A stretch of 64,000 bases of DNA. Origin: Branchiostoma lanceolatum (lineage: Eukaryota; Chordata; Leptocardii; Amphioxiformes; Branchiostomatidae). The position numbers and the translations under genes were made by a program. The stretch covers positions 21,356,474 through 21,420,473 of the forward strand of contig NC_089724.1 of assembly GCF_035083965.1 (NCBI RefSeq), read 5' to 3'. The notes under the pieces were generated by a model. It made no database searches. It was not told the origin of the DNA and was given only the letters and a program-made list of their open reading frames with translations. The first letter of the stretch is position 1. Each line of letters begins with the position of its first letter. This document shows positions 54,626 through 64,000 of this stretch, piece by piece.

Positions 54626-54744
54626 CACTCACTCACTCACTCACTCACTCACTCACTCACTCACTCACTCACTCACTCACTCACTCACTCACTCACTCAC
54701 CCACTCACTCACTCACTCACCCACCCACCCACCCCCCACCCACC
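54626..54744. repeat. (ACTC)n microsatellite
   Basis: About 23 ACTC units with CCAC variants at the right end. It directly follows CAATAAAACTCTGCG, which looks like the 3' end of a retroelement, and directly precedes the 18S-like fragment. Confidence 0.95.
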
Positions 54745-54766
54745 ATTCGCACCGACATTACAATGC

Positions 54767-54880
54767 CTCTGCCGTATCGACTTTCAATGGTAGGTTCTGT
54801 GCCTACCATGGTGGCAACGGGTGGCGGGGAATCAGGGTTCGATTCCGGAGAGGGAGCCTGAGAAACGGCTACCACACCCA
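54767..54880 (+). pseudogene. 18S rRNA-like fragment
   Basis: About 114 bp closely resemble the conserved 5' part of eukaryotic 18S rRNA. The blocks are CTTTCAATGGTAGG, GTGCCTACCATGGTGG, then GGGGAATCAGGGTTCGATTC and CGGAGAGGGAGCCTGAGAAA, followed by CGGCTACCACA. A number of substitutions (for example GGTGGCGGGG for GGTGACGGGG) and loss of similarity on both sides show that it is a fragment and not a functional gene. It may be part of a retroposed or chimeric repeat. Confidence 0.82.
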
Positions 54881-55804
54881 ACTAGAACAGAAATGATGGC
54901 GGTACTGGGTTGGGATACTGATCCGAAGTGTGCGGTCTGTGGGTGTTACAGTGTACGTTACACAACACAGGCGGGATAAGAACTTGGACTTCGTCTCTGT
55001 CCTTCGTAAAATCTTCCTCGTCCCCTCTAAGCCCACGATGCGTATGTAGGAATGTTCTGAGCAAGGACGATAAGTTAACTATCATAACACAGCTTTCTAA
55101 GAATATGCGGGAAAAAGCGAAGGACAGGCCCATGGGGTTGTTGTATTCTGCTTAGTTAGCACATTTGAATGGCACATGTCTGTCTAACACATCACTAAAC
55201 CACCTATTAAGACTGAATGGCCGAGTCTTTGTTAATGTTGTGTTTTTACCTAAATAGAATGTGTCGTTATTCTAGATTGTTTTGGACTTGATCTCTCCGG
55301 CGACAACCCCGTCGGAAATGTTCAAACTTGATCGGATATTCGTAACATTAACGTCGGACAATTCTGCCAACGATCAAAGCTGGCGCAAATGTTGACACCA
55401 ACGGTGTCACTGCAACACCAAACATTTAGTTATCGCTAGGTGCCCGTGAGCCGCATCGCCACCCTCCAACTCTTATGTGATTTCATTTTCGTGTTTATCG
55501 ATACGGGCATCTTTCGTAACTGACGTCGTCCTCCTATTGCTATGCCCGCGTCCATGTTTGGCTTTCCGTGAAACACCATATAACATCTGTACATATTCCC
55601 ACCGACGACATCCACCAATCGCAGTAACGCACTTTTCACTACTCCTCAAAGAGCAAAGTCGATCGCTTAAGCGTCGATTTTATTGCAAAGGGTAACCATA
55701 GCCTCCAGAACCTCACGACTACCTCAGGCCTTCTTGTGTGTATCAAAGAGGATTAAGATCTTCGCGTCTTATGTATTATGAATTCTTAGGGGCGGCCTCT
55801 GTGC
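54881..55804. other. Intergenic, upstream of the NG-peptide promoter
   Basis: No gene or repeat recognised. The short open frames lack motifs and splice context. Confidence 0.5.
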
Positions 55805-55846
55805 TGACGTCACGCGCCAAACGGGAGAGGAAAGTCAGGTATAAAA
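55805..55846 (+). promoter_or_regulatory. CRE + TATA promoter of the NG-peptide gene
   Basis: A perfect CRE, TGACGTCA (55805-55812), is followed 28 bp later by TATAAAA (55840-55846). Transcription would start near 55870-55875. A stretch without ATG then leads to a consensus donor (AAAAC|GTGAGT) after 55928. A polypyrimidine acceptor TTCTTCTGTTCACAG ends at 57219, 41 nt before the start codon. The likely reading is a non-coding exon 1 (about 55870-55928), a 1.3 kb intron, and exon 2 carrying the signal peptide. CRE plus TATA is common in neuropeptide promoters. The assignment to this gene is inferred from spacing and strand. Confidence 0.6.
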
Positions 55847-57260
55847 CGACCCGTCTAGCTCGCCGTTTGGCAGTACTACCCGGAGAGCTGTATCTGGTGA
55901 CCGTGATAATCATCTTGTCTACTAAAACGTGAGTAGAACTTGGTGTCTGTGGCTGTGTGAATCTGACATCTGTTGGTTTTTCTGCTTTTTCACTACCAAC
56001 AGTACTTAGTGTCGCAGGCTGGCGTTGATACCGGATGCTCGGTAGCGGTTAGTGTGAAACATATTTCAAAACATTTCCTTTCAAAATTACCGTAAAAATA
56101 TAATAATATATAGGTGTATCATAGATATTGTGACCATGCTCATCAACTTGGATGTTTGTGATTTTTGTTTATAGCGACTTTATTACATGGTCCGTGTGAA
56201 ATAACTGATTCCATTAAATTCCTGACATTGTCGGCTCTAAAAACTACTATCATTGGAATAACAAAGCAGACTTTTTAATCGTGAAATGAATCGTACACTC
56301 ACAGACGTTCGGAACAAAGGAGGAAAATGTTCCTTATCAGGCAGAGACGTTTCATTTGGTGGGTTATCTGTCATGTCAGCGGGAGGCTTTCTGTTTATCG
56401 ACTGACGCAAACGACCTAATGACTAGATTGCCATGGAAAGGGCAGGGGAAATAACAGATCAAGTCGGATATTCCCCTACACAATACTCGACAAAATACGC
56501 CTTTTGTATACCTTCTTCCTAACAAAACATCACTTTCATGACAGCATCTTCCATTCCACAGAATCGTCGACCTAGATTCTACAGATCTAGATTCATCGCG
56601 AAATCGCTTGTATGATATTAGATATTTGGCCCGGTCGTTAACACACATAAAGCAAAGCTGTGATAGAATATCCGCCATATAAGCTGTCCCTTAGCACTCT
56701 GATAGCCATCGTCATGTCGCTAGGAGCAACACGGTTGTTGCTGATGGGTTCTGGACTGCCCGGCCGGGAGAAAAATAACACATAGCATACAGATAGCGCC
56801 AAGTCGCCACCTCAAATTCTGACCCGCCCGGCGGAGCAAGGGAAGTACTGCGATGTACATACAAAAGTTTGTATCCTTCCGTGTGGCGGGGCAGGTTCCT
56901 TCGTGATAGCATCTGGATCTGTCGATATTAGCTAAAGGTGGGGGAATTGGTGTCATTAATATGTGCATATTGTGTACCTGGCGGCGTCTCTAAACATCCT
57001 GTTTCCCCATGAAGGATCACATCCACTGGTGCTTGTGATTCCAACTTGAAGCTATTTATGATAAGACGATAAGACAAACATATAGCATCTTACTATACTA
57101 CAGCGTTAACAGTAATAGCACGATGCATATGTAAACAATAAACGTCTTCAACTAAGATGCTTGGATAAACATAAATGAAAGACGGCAAAGAAATCACGGC
57201 AGTCTTCTTCTGTTCACAGCTAGCTGCTGGTGATCTTGCTGAGTCCGTCCTGAAGGCAAC

Positions 57261-60200
57261 ATGATGCAGACTCCTATCTTGCTGTGTTCCGTTATCCTCG
57301 TTGGAGCCGTTTGTGGGCAACAGTCGGAGACGAACAGCTTTCCACAAAACGGCAATGTAAGTGGTGTGTATGTGTGAAGCCTCAGTTGACCTGTTGGCTA
57401 ATGATACGTAATTTTATGGGAAATGGGCTTATGGTACCTTCTTCGGTTTGGGCAGGAGCGACTCAAATTTCCTACAAAACTGATCATGTCGCAACAAGTA
57501 GACTACTGACAGAGTGCCTACAACGCAACGGAGAGCCATACAGCGACAAACAGATCGCAGATAGCTAGCACACACGAAACAGAACGACGCTTGAAGTCAA
57601 ATGTGGAAAGGTTCAGGTGTGACAGGTCGTTCAGTGTAATATAACAAGCTGCTGCCGCGCCGCGTGACTTCGGAGCTGTCGTGTTACGACGAATGGTTGT
57701 TATACTGGCTATGTAGAGGCAGATGCAGGTACGAATAGACCATGTAGCTGTGAAAGGAAGCGACATCGCTAGTTGTGTGCTAAATCATTATTTTCTGGAT
57801 TTGTTTATTCCGTAGTACATGAATGGGTTTCCTTGCCATTCACAGTGTTATCATGAAACTCTATCTTTCTTGTTAAGTTCCCCCAAAGCCGTCCTTTTCA
57901 GCGACTTATCCGCCAAAATGCTTGACTGAAGGGTGATAAATGGGGCCCTGTAGTTTGGCGACGAATGCAGCTTTTAGTGCAAACTATTTTCCTGACCGGA
58001 ATTCCCTATCTTTGATTTATCTCATGAGATGTTATCCCTTCATGTAGACGTCGTAAATGTCCATCTCCAAGGGAGGCTTTCTTTTACCAGACGGCGGATG
58101 GTATCTTGTTTCTCTACATTCAAATCTGATGAACTGAAATCTTTTCAACCTGCTCTTGTGTACCATATCATATGAGACACTTTGATTGTTCACAGATTCA
58201 TTCTCGGCTCCTCCTTAAGAGTTACGTGATTTCTGCGTGCGTTTTCATCTTGTGCGACGTACATCCTTTCTTTCCTTCTTCTTCAGATATGGCTAAATAT
58301 AACCAGATAATCATGGACAACCTCGTGGTTAGTACTAGCTTACCCTGAGGATTCAGCACGTTCAAGTTCAGGGCATTGGGATATTTGATTGATGCAATAC
58401 ATCCATAACGCTTCTTTCTTAAAAGTTGGATGGAAGCCTTAAGATAAAAGAGAGACTTGAAGGGGTGCTTGAGGCCAATGTCGGAAGCATCATCCTAGCC
58501 GACGTTCTGCTAACTCAAAGTCTTCGCCATAACTGTTTTTCAAAAGGCCTGACTTTGATTCACAGCAGTTATGGAGAGAGTAAGTAGGCTTTCAGGGAAG
58601 CAGTATTGACGCAAAAGATTCCAGCTCGGTGAGAGACATTGGAGATACGATTGAAAAATACTCTTTTTTTCAACAACACAAGAGAAGTATTTTTCCTGGA
58701 TAAAGGCTAATGTATATACTTCTCAAAATAGGTCCAACTGCAATGTTTGTTTTTTTTTGCAGCAAAGATACCTCAATATGGAAAAATGATCAGATAATTT
58801 GCAATTAAGATTGAACGGAAGAAAATAACGTTATAATCGATAAGTATGAATGATCAGGAATGAATGAATGAATAACCTTTATAGAGTAATAAGTGAAGGG
58901 TATTATTGACAAGGTGACAGTGGTCGTCGCCTTGCTATTATAACGGCTTCTCAAATCAAAACGACCTGGTCTAGATATAGCTTGTTTTTCTAAATTATTT
59001 GCCCATAGCGTCACTTGTCTGTGGGACGAGGTCCATATCAATGTGCGCACGGATGTCAACCATGATAGTCAGTCAGTTGGTATGGTTTTAATGGAATGGC
59101 TGTTTTATGACTGAACGACTGCAATCGATAACTGTATCTTTCCCCCCACTTTAATCCAGATAAAGACCGTACGCGATGTATTTTGTTCGGCTTTCCTTAT
59201 GTAATGGGTCCTGATTACGGATGCCTTACAGGCATAGCTGTACTTTGGAACTGCGCTACTGATCAGCACAGGATACTGATCTTACGGATAAGCGTCATGT
59301 TTCAATCCGACAGTAGTACGCAGGACGTCATCATAAGTGAAAACATGCCGTAAAAACTAGTGCCTCCAGATACGCTTTTATATGTTACTCTGGCATGTTT
59401 GAACTTCCGTTGAAAGCTAAATGTTTGAATGTCATGTCCATTTTTATTTCATGGTTGATGATATCACCGCTATCTTGCGTATTACATACCCGTGGTTAGG
59501 GTTCTGTAGTTTTCGTTTGTGGACATACTCTCAGTACTTGTCATGTCTGGTGATTTGCATATGTTGAGTAGTGACGTAACTTGTCGGTGTTTTCTTTCAG
59601 CAGAGGAGGCTGTCTCCCGGCCACTCGGCGGCCGTGCTACGACAGTTCCTCCACCTGGAAGGGGCGGTCGGCTCACCAGTCTCTTCGTCCGACGGGCGGG
59701 CCCTGGAAACCGGAGACAAGAGAAGCTTCAGGAACGGTGTGGGGAAGAGGGACGGCGAGGAGGACGAGTCTTTTCCCCAGAACGTCGGAACAACCGAGTT
59801 GAAGGCCGAGGCCACCATTTTCTCGCGAAATGACGACCACCACGACGACGTCAAGGGAACGAAGGCAGCCTCAGACAAGCGGTCGTTCCGCAACGGAGTT
59901 GGAAAACGAACCCACTTCCGCATTGTCGCAGATGCGTCACTGGATGGACTGGAGGAACCGGAAGCACTTCGTCAAACTGGGAGTGACCTGAGTAGTCCGT
60001 CACGTGAACTTTGGGAGGAAGTTCAGGGAAAAGACGACGGACAGGTTTGTCTACTTATGATCATTTTCCGTCATCAAAACTGAGCAGAACAGCACTCATA
60101 CACTTCTGTTGACGCAACTAATTACATTACAAATTCTATCAGCCACCGTGTCCGGCCTAAATCTTATAATATTTTTAAGAATATCATATTCACAGCCTCA

Positions 60201-62083
60201 TTTAGAACCGTTCGATTGCCTAATATTCTTTGTTGACATCTTAGAAAGGCATCCATGGTCAGATACATGCAGCTAGTCTTTGGAAAACTCTATATCAAGT
60301 TACCAATACAATAGGTTTTTAGGATTCACAAAAACAGTATCTGAAGAAACAGAACACTTGCTTCAGGAGTTGAGTTCCCCTTTAATTTCCCTGAATGATT
60401 CGAAAATTCATCGATTTTGCCAACAAGATATGATATGATTTATTGACAGTAAAATCATGTAGTTCACTGAAACCCACGGGCCGGCTCTTATGGGTTCTTC
60501 CTTCGGACTCGATCTGACCTCATCGATCATACATGTGTCAATAACCTGTCATAAAAGTCGTCATCAACCGACATTCCCCGCGCAGGCACTGCCAGATAGG
60601 GGGCGTTTGCACGTGGCGGCCTCGCGTGACATGGTGCGGTATTATTGATTAACCTGACGCTGATAGGGCACTGTTTAGAGTCATAACTCAAGTCAACGCG
60701 TGACTATAGTAGCGACCTACGGACACGCCTTTGTGTCACGACATACGCGTGTGCACAGAGGCGAGTGTCAGCTCTCCGTGCAAGGGTTGAAGGGAGAGAT
60801 CTCGTCCAAGGTTTGGCCGGTGACAAAACTACGGCTGGAGATATTCATCGGGAGTAGGATCTGCTTTTAGTTTTTGAAAAAGAATTAAGATGAAGAAATT
60901 AAAAACGATGTCAAATTAAATGCACCTTTTTTGCAATGAACGCCTTATTTGTATACAGTATCTACAATTTAAACGTTTTTGGACATCCAATCCTTCCTTG
61001 CCGAAACGGCTACCAATCAGAAGAAGGTAACGGTCTCTCTCTCCAACCCTGCATGGAGAACAGACGCTCGCCTCTGTACACGCTTGTAGGTCGTGACACA
61101 AAGGCGTGTCCGTAGGTCGCTAACATAGCAAGTGTTGACTTGAGTTATGACTTTAAACTGTCCCCTATCAGCGTCAGGTTAATCAATAATACCGCACCAT
61201 GTCACGCGAGGCCGCCACGTGCAAACGCCCCTATCTGTCAGTGCCTGCGCGGGAAATGTCGGTTGATGACGACTTTTATGACAGGTTATTGACACATGTA
61301 TGATCGATGAGGTCAGACTGAGTCCGAAGGAAGAACTCATGAGAGCCAGCCCGTGGGTTTCAGTGAACTACATGATTTTACTGTCGATTAATCATATCAT
61401 ATCTTGTTGGCAAAAATCGATGAATACTGTAACACAGGTCTTTTGAAATTATTCAGGGAAATTAAAGGGGAAATCGATTCCAGAAGCAAGTGTTCTGTTT
61501 CTTCCATTTGTGATCCAATTTTTGTGAATCTCAACAACCTATTGCAACTTGACAAAGAGCTTTCCAAAGATCTGGCCAAGGACGTCTTTCCTGGGATGAC
61601 ATCTAGCGAGATGTTTTTAAAGGCCAGCTTGTGGTTGCCAGTGACAACATTTAGAAATAACATACTCCAGGCGACTGACTATCTGTTCCTTCTGGCGTAT
61701 TTTGTCGGAATTGCAACCTCCCAATCCGAAGCGTCCGTGCCATTGCGTTATTAAATACACAAGGTCGCATTGCTTATCTACTGGTGTCTAAGAGGCGTAT
61801 AGTGTATGGTTGGATTCTGTGCGTTAAGACCAGGCCGTTGTTTCTCCAGTGTTCCGCCTGTGGATCAGACGGCAGCGGCGTGTGCGTGCTGAGAGGTGTG
61901 TGCTGCCGCCCTGACTCCGGCTGTGTGCTGCGGAAGGACGTCTGCTCCAGTCTTCCCGACCACGCCCTCTGTACCAGCCGCCAGCACAGCGCCACCTGTC
62001 GGACTGACGGGAAGTGCGTCGCGCCGGGAGTGTGTTGCCGTGCCGCTGACCAGGCTTGCCTCCTGGATCCAGAGTGCGACTAG
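57261..62083 (+). CDS. NPS: NG-peptide (neuropeptide S-type)/neurophysin precursor
   Basis: A secreted neuropeptide precursor. Three coding exons, 57261-57356, 59601-60044 and 61850-62083, all phase 0, give 257 aa. Residues 1-19 are a signal peptide (ILLCSVILVGAVCG). Exon 2 carries two copies of KR-SFRNGV-GKR (peptides at residues 74-79 and 127-132; 59724-59741 and 59883-59900). Each is framed by dibasic sites with Gly as amide donor, so the product is SFRNGV-amide twice, with acidic spacers. Exon 3 (residues 181-257) is a neurophysin domain with 14 cysteines, including GVCCRPDSGC and GVCCRAADQAC. SFRNGV equals the N-terminus of vertebrate neuropeptide S, which lacks neurophysin. This fusion is known as the NG-peptide precursor of lancelets and other deuterostomes. 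It is not vasotocin, since no CYxxNCPxG is present. The exon 2 donor (GTTTGT) is weak. Confidence 0.93.
60230..61610. mobile_element. Giant inverted repeat in NG-peptide intron 2
   Basis: Two arms of at least 500 bp (about 60296-60800 and about 61032-61552, with weaker similarity out to 60230 and 61610) face each other around a loop of about 230 bp. Shared inverted blocks include CGACCTACGGACACGCCTTT / AAAGGCGTGTCCGTAGGTCG and GTCATCAACCGACATT / AATGTCGGTTGATGAC. The arms are close but not identical. This fits a fold-back transposon or an inverted duplication. The edges and any target duplication are not clear. A 116-residue open frame starting at 61404 runs through the right arm and has no recognised motif. 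Confidence 0.75.
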
Positions 62084-62850
62084 CGCGCTCCAATCCAGCG
62101 TCCAGCGGGATGCCATACTGTCAACACCGTTTGCCTACCATTAGAATTCAACTTCTATCTCGTATAATACACCACAGTCTACAGTAACCACTGATATTAT
62201 GTAGATGTTCATTATTTCCTCAGATACAATGATAACACAATAATCCATACAGGTCAGTTCTGCTTACACGCTTACGCAAAGCTCTTGCACATGACCACAA
62301 TACAATAGACTAGTCATTATTTATGTATTTCAAGTTTCTAGTATGTAACTGGAACTGGCATGGCACAAGACATGTTCAGAAAGATTCTCCCGACGGCCAT
62401 TTTCATCATGGTCTATTGTAAGCAACTCTATGATCCGCAGGCATATCTGTGAGAACAGTCATATGTCAGGTACACATTTGGAATTATCATTTCAGCGAAC
62501 TGTCTACTTTCGTTTGCTTACGATTCAGTTGTTATATCTTTCCTATCTAAAGTTGGCTATATTTGGATGTAATCATATGTATCGAAAGATGCTTAGAATT
62601 AAGAATGCACAAATTGAACATATTTCTTTAAAGAATATAGCGAATAGATCATTATCTTATTTAAGGTAGGGGCCGTGACAATATATACGCATGTTCAGTC
62701 AAAGGAGAGAGTTGCTTAACGAACAGTCTTCATGGCAGCTGGATTAACATGGCGAGAAGAGCGTGACAGTGAAACCGACATTCCATACGCATAAAATATA
62801 ATTTTTCCTGCTGTAGTGAATCGCATCGAGAGTTCTTTTCTTGTCACTCT

Positions 62851-62893
62851 CTAATATCCATACACTGACAACTTGTCAGTGTATGGATATTAG
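62851..62893. repeat. Perfect 43 bp palindrome
   Basis: Two 21 nt arms, exactly complementary, around a single base; the left arm begins CTAATATCCATACACTGACA. It has the same geometry (one-base centre) as the palindrome at 47227-47277 but an unrelated sequence. Confidence 0.95.
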
Positions 62894-63147
62894 AAAAAAA
62901 TTGATCGCAAATGAAAAGATCCCGGCATTAAGAGGTACTGAATAATCTTCACACTGTGATTGATCACTGCGCGTTTGAGTCAGAGAGGGGGGTGTATTCA
63001 GGAAAAGTAGCATTAGTTGATATCAAAGCTCAAATGTAATGAACGGATTTTTATCATTTTGCGGTTTAGTCTTGACTGAATTTTGGAAACACCCGGGTCC
63101 AACGTACGTATTCGCTTTCAACGTACTTCGTACTGTTGCGCTTGATC

Positions 63148-63423
63148 TTATATTATCTCGACTACTGTATTATCTGTAGCTAACATATCGTTTCCAATTA
63201 ACCATTTATGAAGACTGTATGCGATTCCGTTCTTCCCGGCCCTTCCATGACATTTTACTTCGTCCACGGGAGGACCGTGTCCATGGACGGTTGACATGAT
63301 GGAACCGACATCTTTACTTTCCCCTGTCTCTTTGCACATGTCCAGGAAGATGATGAACGAACGGATCAAGCCAGTCAGCAAAGTGGCCTGTTTTAAAAGA
63401 ATTCTAATGGAATCGTCCGTCAA
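63148..63423 (-). CDS. Unrecognised 91-residue open frame
   Basis: A minus-strand frame starting MTDDSIRILLKQATLL with protein-like composition, including SFIIFLDMCKETGESKDV and HGHGPPVDEV. I do not recognise a domain. It has no obvious promoter and no clear splice context; it could be an exon, a decayed retroelement or chance. Confidence 0.15.
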   Translation of the reverse strand: MTDDSIRILLKQATLLTGLIRSFIIFLDMCKETGESKDVGSIMSTVHGHGPPVDEVKCHGRAGKNGIAYSLHKWLIGNDMLATDNTVVEII

Positions 63424-64000
63424 CTGACGACCTAAGGTTCGACTTTTGTGTCCAAGGTCACCCTTTGTGTGCCGTCCAGCTCTTTCCTCCCTCCACCATT
63501 AGTCTGTGACGTCCATGGAAAGGAAGTTAAGTTTGCAAACTGACAGATCTGATAGGCTGGAGATGATTTCCACTCCAGTACAAATTGAGGCAATTTCAAG
63601 TTCTGCACGTATCATTCAACTCGTCTAAAGTAGCCATGGAATCAAAAGCTAGCGGTTTTTGGATGAGGTATGGCTCTATCCTTATCAGATGTGAGATACC
63701 GTCAAGACAATATTTCAACGCTTCATAGCTTGTCAAGCTTTTGACAAAGCATAGAAAAAGAAAAAATACACTCACCGAGACCGCCGAATATGAACAATCG
63801 TCTTCAACTAAACCTGTCTACATATGTTGAAACACGCACTTAGAAGTCCCATGCTCTGTCGCCGTGGCGGCGTTTGTAGACACACTTTTTCCTATTTTCT
63901 GTTTTATGAAATATGATCTGAGGAAACCAAGATATGGATGAATATACATATGGAAGTCTTAAAGTGATTTTCTGCAATTTTGAGTCTTTGAAACAAAGCA

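Larger units (their letters stand above)
62084..64000. other. Right flank, no confident gene
   Basis: It starts with the 3' untranslated region of the NG-peptide gene. A perfect palindrome (62851-62893) and a 91-residue open frame on the minus strand (63423-63148) are listed separately. Nothing else is supported. Confidence 0.5.

Noticed and set aside
57261-62083. Vasotocin/oxytocin precursor
   Set aside because: Neurophysin is present, but there is no CYxxNCPxG peptide after the signal sequence; the peptides are SFRNGV.

Overview
The window is chordate genomic DNA, most likely from a lancelet (Branchiostoma). The main reason is the gene at 57261-62083. It encodes two copies of an amidated SFRNGV peptide joined to a 14-cysteine neurophysin domain, the architecture described for the Branchiostoma NG-peptide precursor. 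Short exons, small GT-AG introns, all proteins at about vertebrate length, and a dense mix of CR1-like LINEs, TTAA-flanked elements, fold-back elements and tRNA-derived SINEs agree with this. I found no bacterial-style features, CRISPR arrays or complete tRNA/rRNA genes. All exon models below were joined by hand from splice sites, reading frame and remembered human homologues; none has been checked by alignment or RNA.

Layout. (1) 1-1750: flank and promoter, with a weak candidate divergent gene on the minus strand. (2) 1750-13484, plus: ANAPC4, 28 coding exons, 796 aa, with a 1.8 kb piggyBac-type element in an intron. (3) 14024-27700, minus: CATSPER4, 15 coding exons, 561 aa, tail-to-tail with ANAPC4. 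Its introns hold a 5'-truncated CR1-like LINE, a TTAA element and a three-layer transposon nest of 4.5 kb. (4) 28904-30523, plus: a CFAP97D1/D2-like gene, 174 aa, head-to-head with CATSPER4. (5) 32777-37389, plus: an M14 N/E-type metallocarboxypeptidase with a GPI-anchor-like tail, 508 aa. (6) 38582-46160, minus: an LGI (leucine-rich glioma-inactivated) family protein, 547 aa. (7) 46161-55800: about 10 kb of gene-poor DNA with palindromes, SINEs, microsatellites and an 18S rRNA-like fragment. (8) about 55805-62083, plus: the NG-peptide/neuropeptide S-neurophysin precursor, 257 aa, with a recognisable CRE+TATA promoter, a probable non-coding first exon and a giant inverted repeat in intron 2. 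(9) 62084-64000: no convincing gene.

How the genes relate. CATSPER4 and the CFAP97D gene both belong to families that act in the sperm flagellum and share a 1.2 kb divergent intergenic region, so co-expression is plausible. The LGI and ANAPC4 genes are both at 4p15.2 in human, and LGI1, CPN1 and NPS all lie on human 10q, so the window looks like a piece of an ancestral chordate linkage group. ANAPC4 is a housekeeping cell-cycle gene with an NF-Y/CRE/YY1-type promoter. The gene families are all known. The least expected items are the fully charged S4 voltage sensor of this CATSPER4, the sperm-gene pair, the promoter of the NG-peptide gene and several mobile elements that I cannot name.
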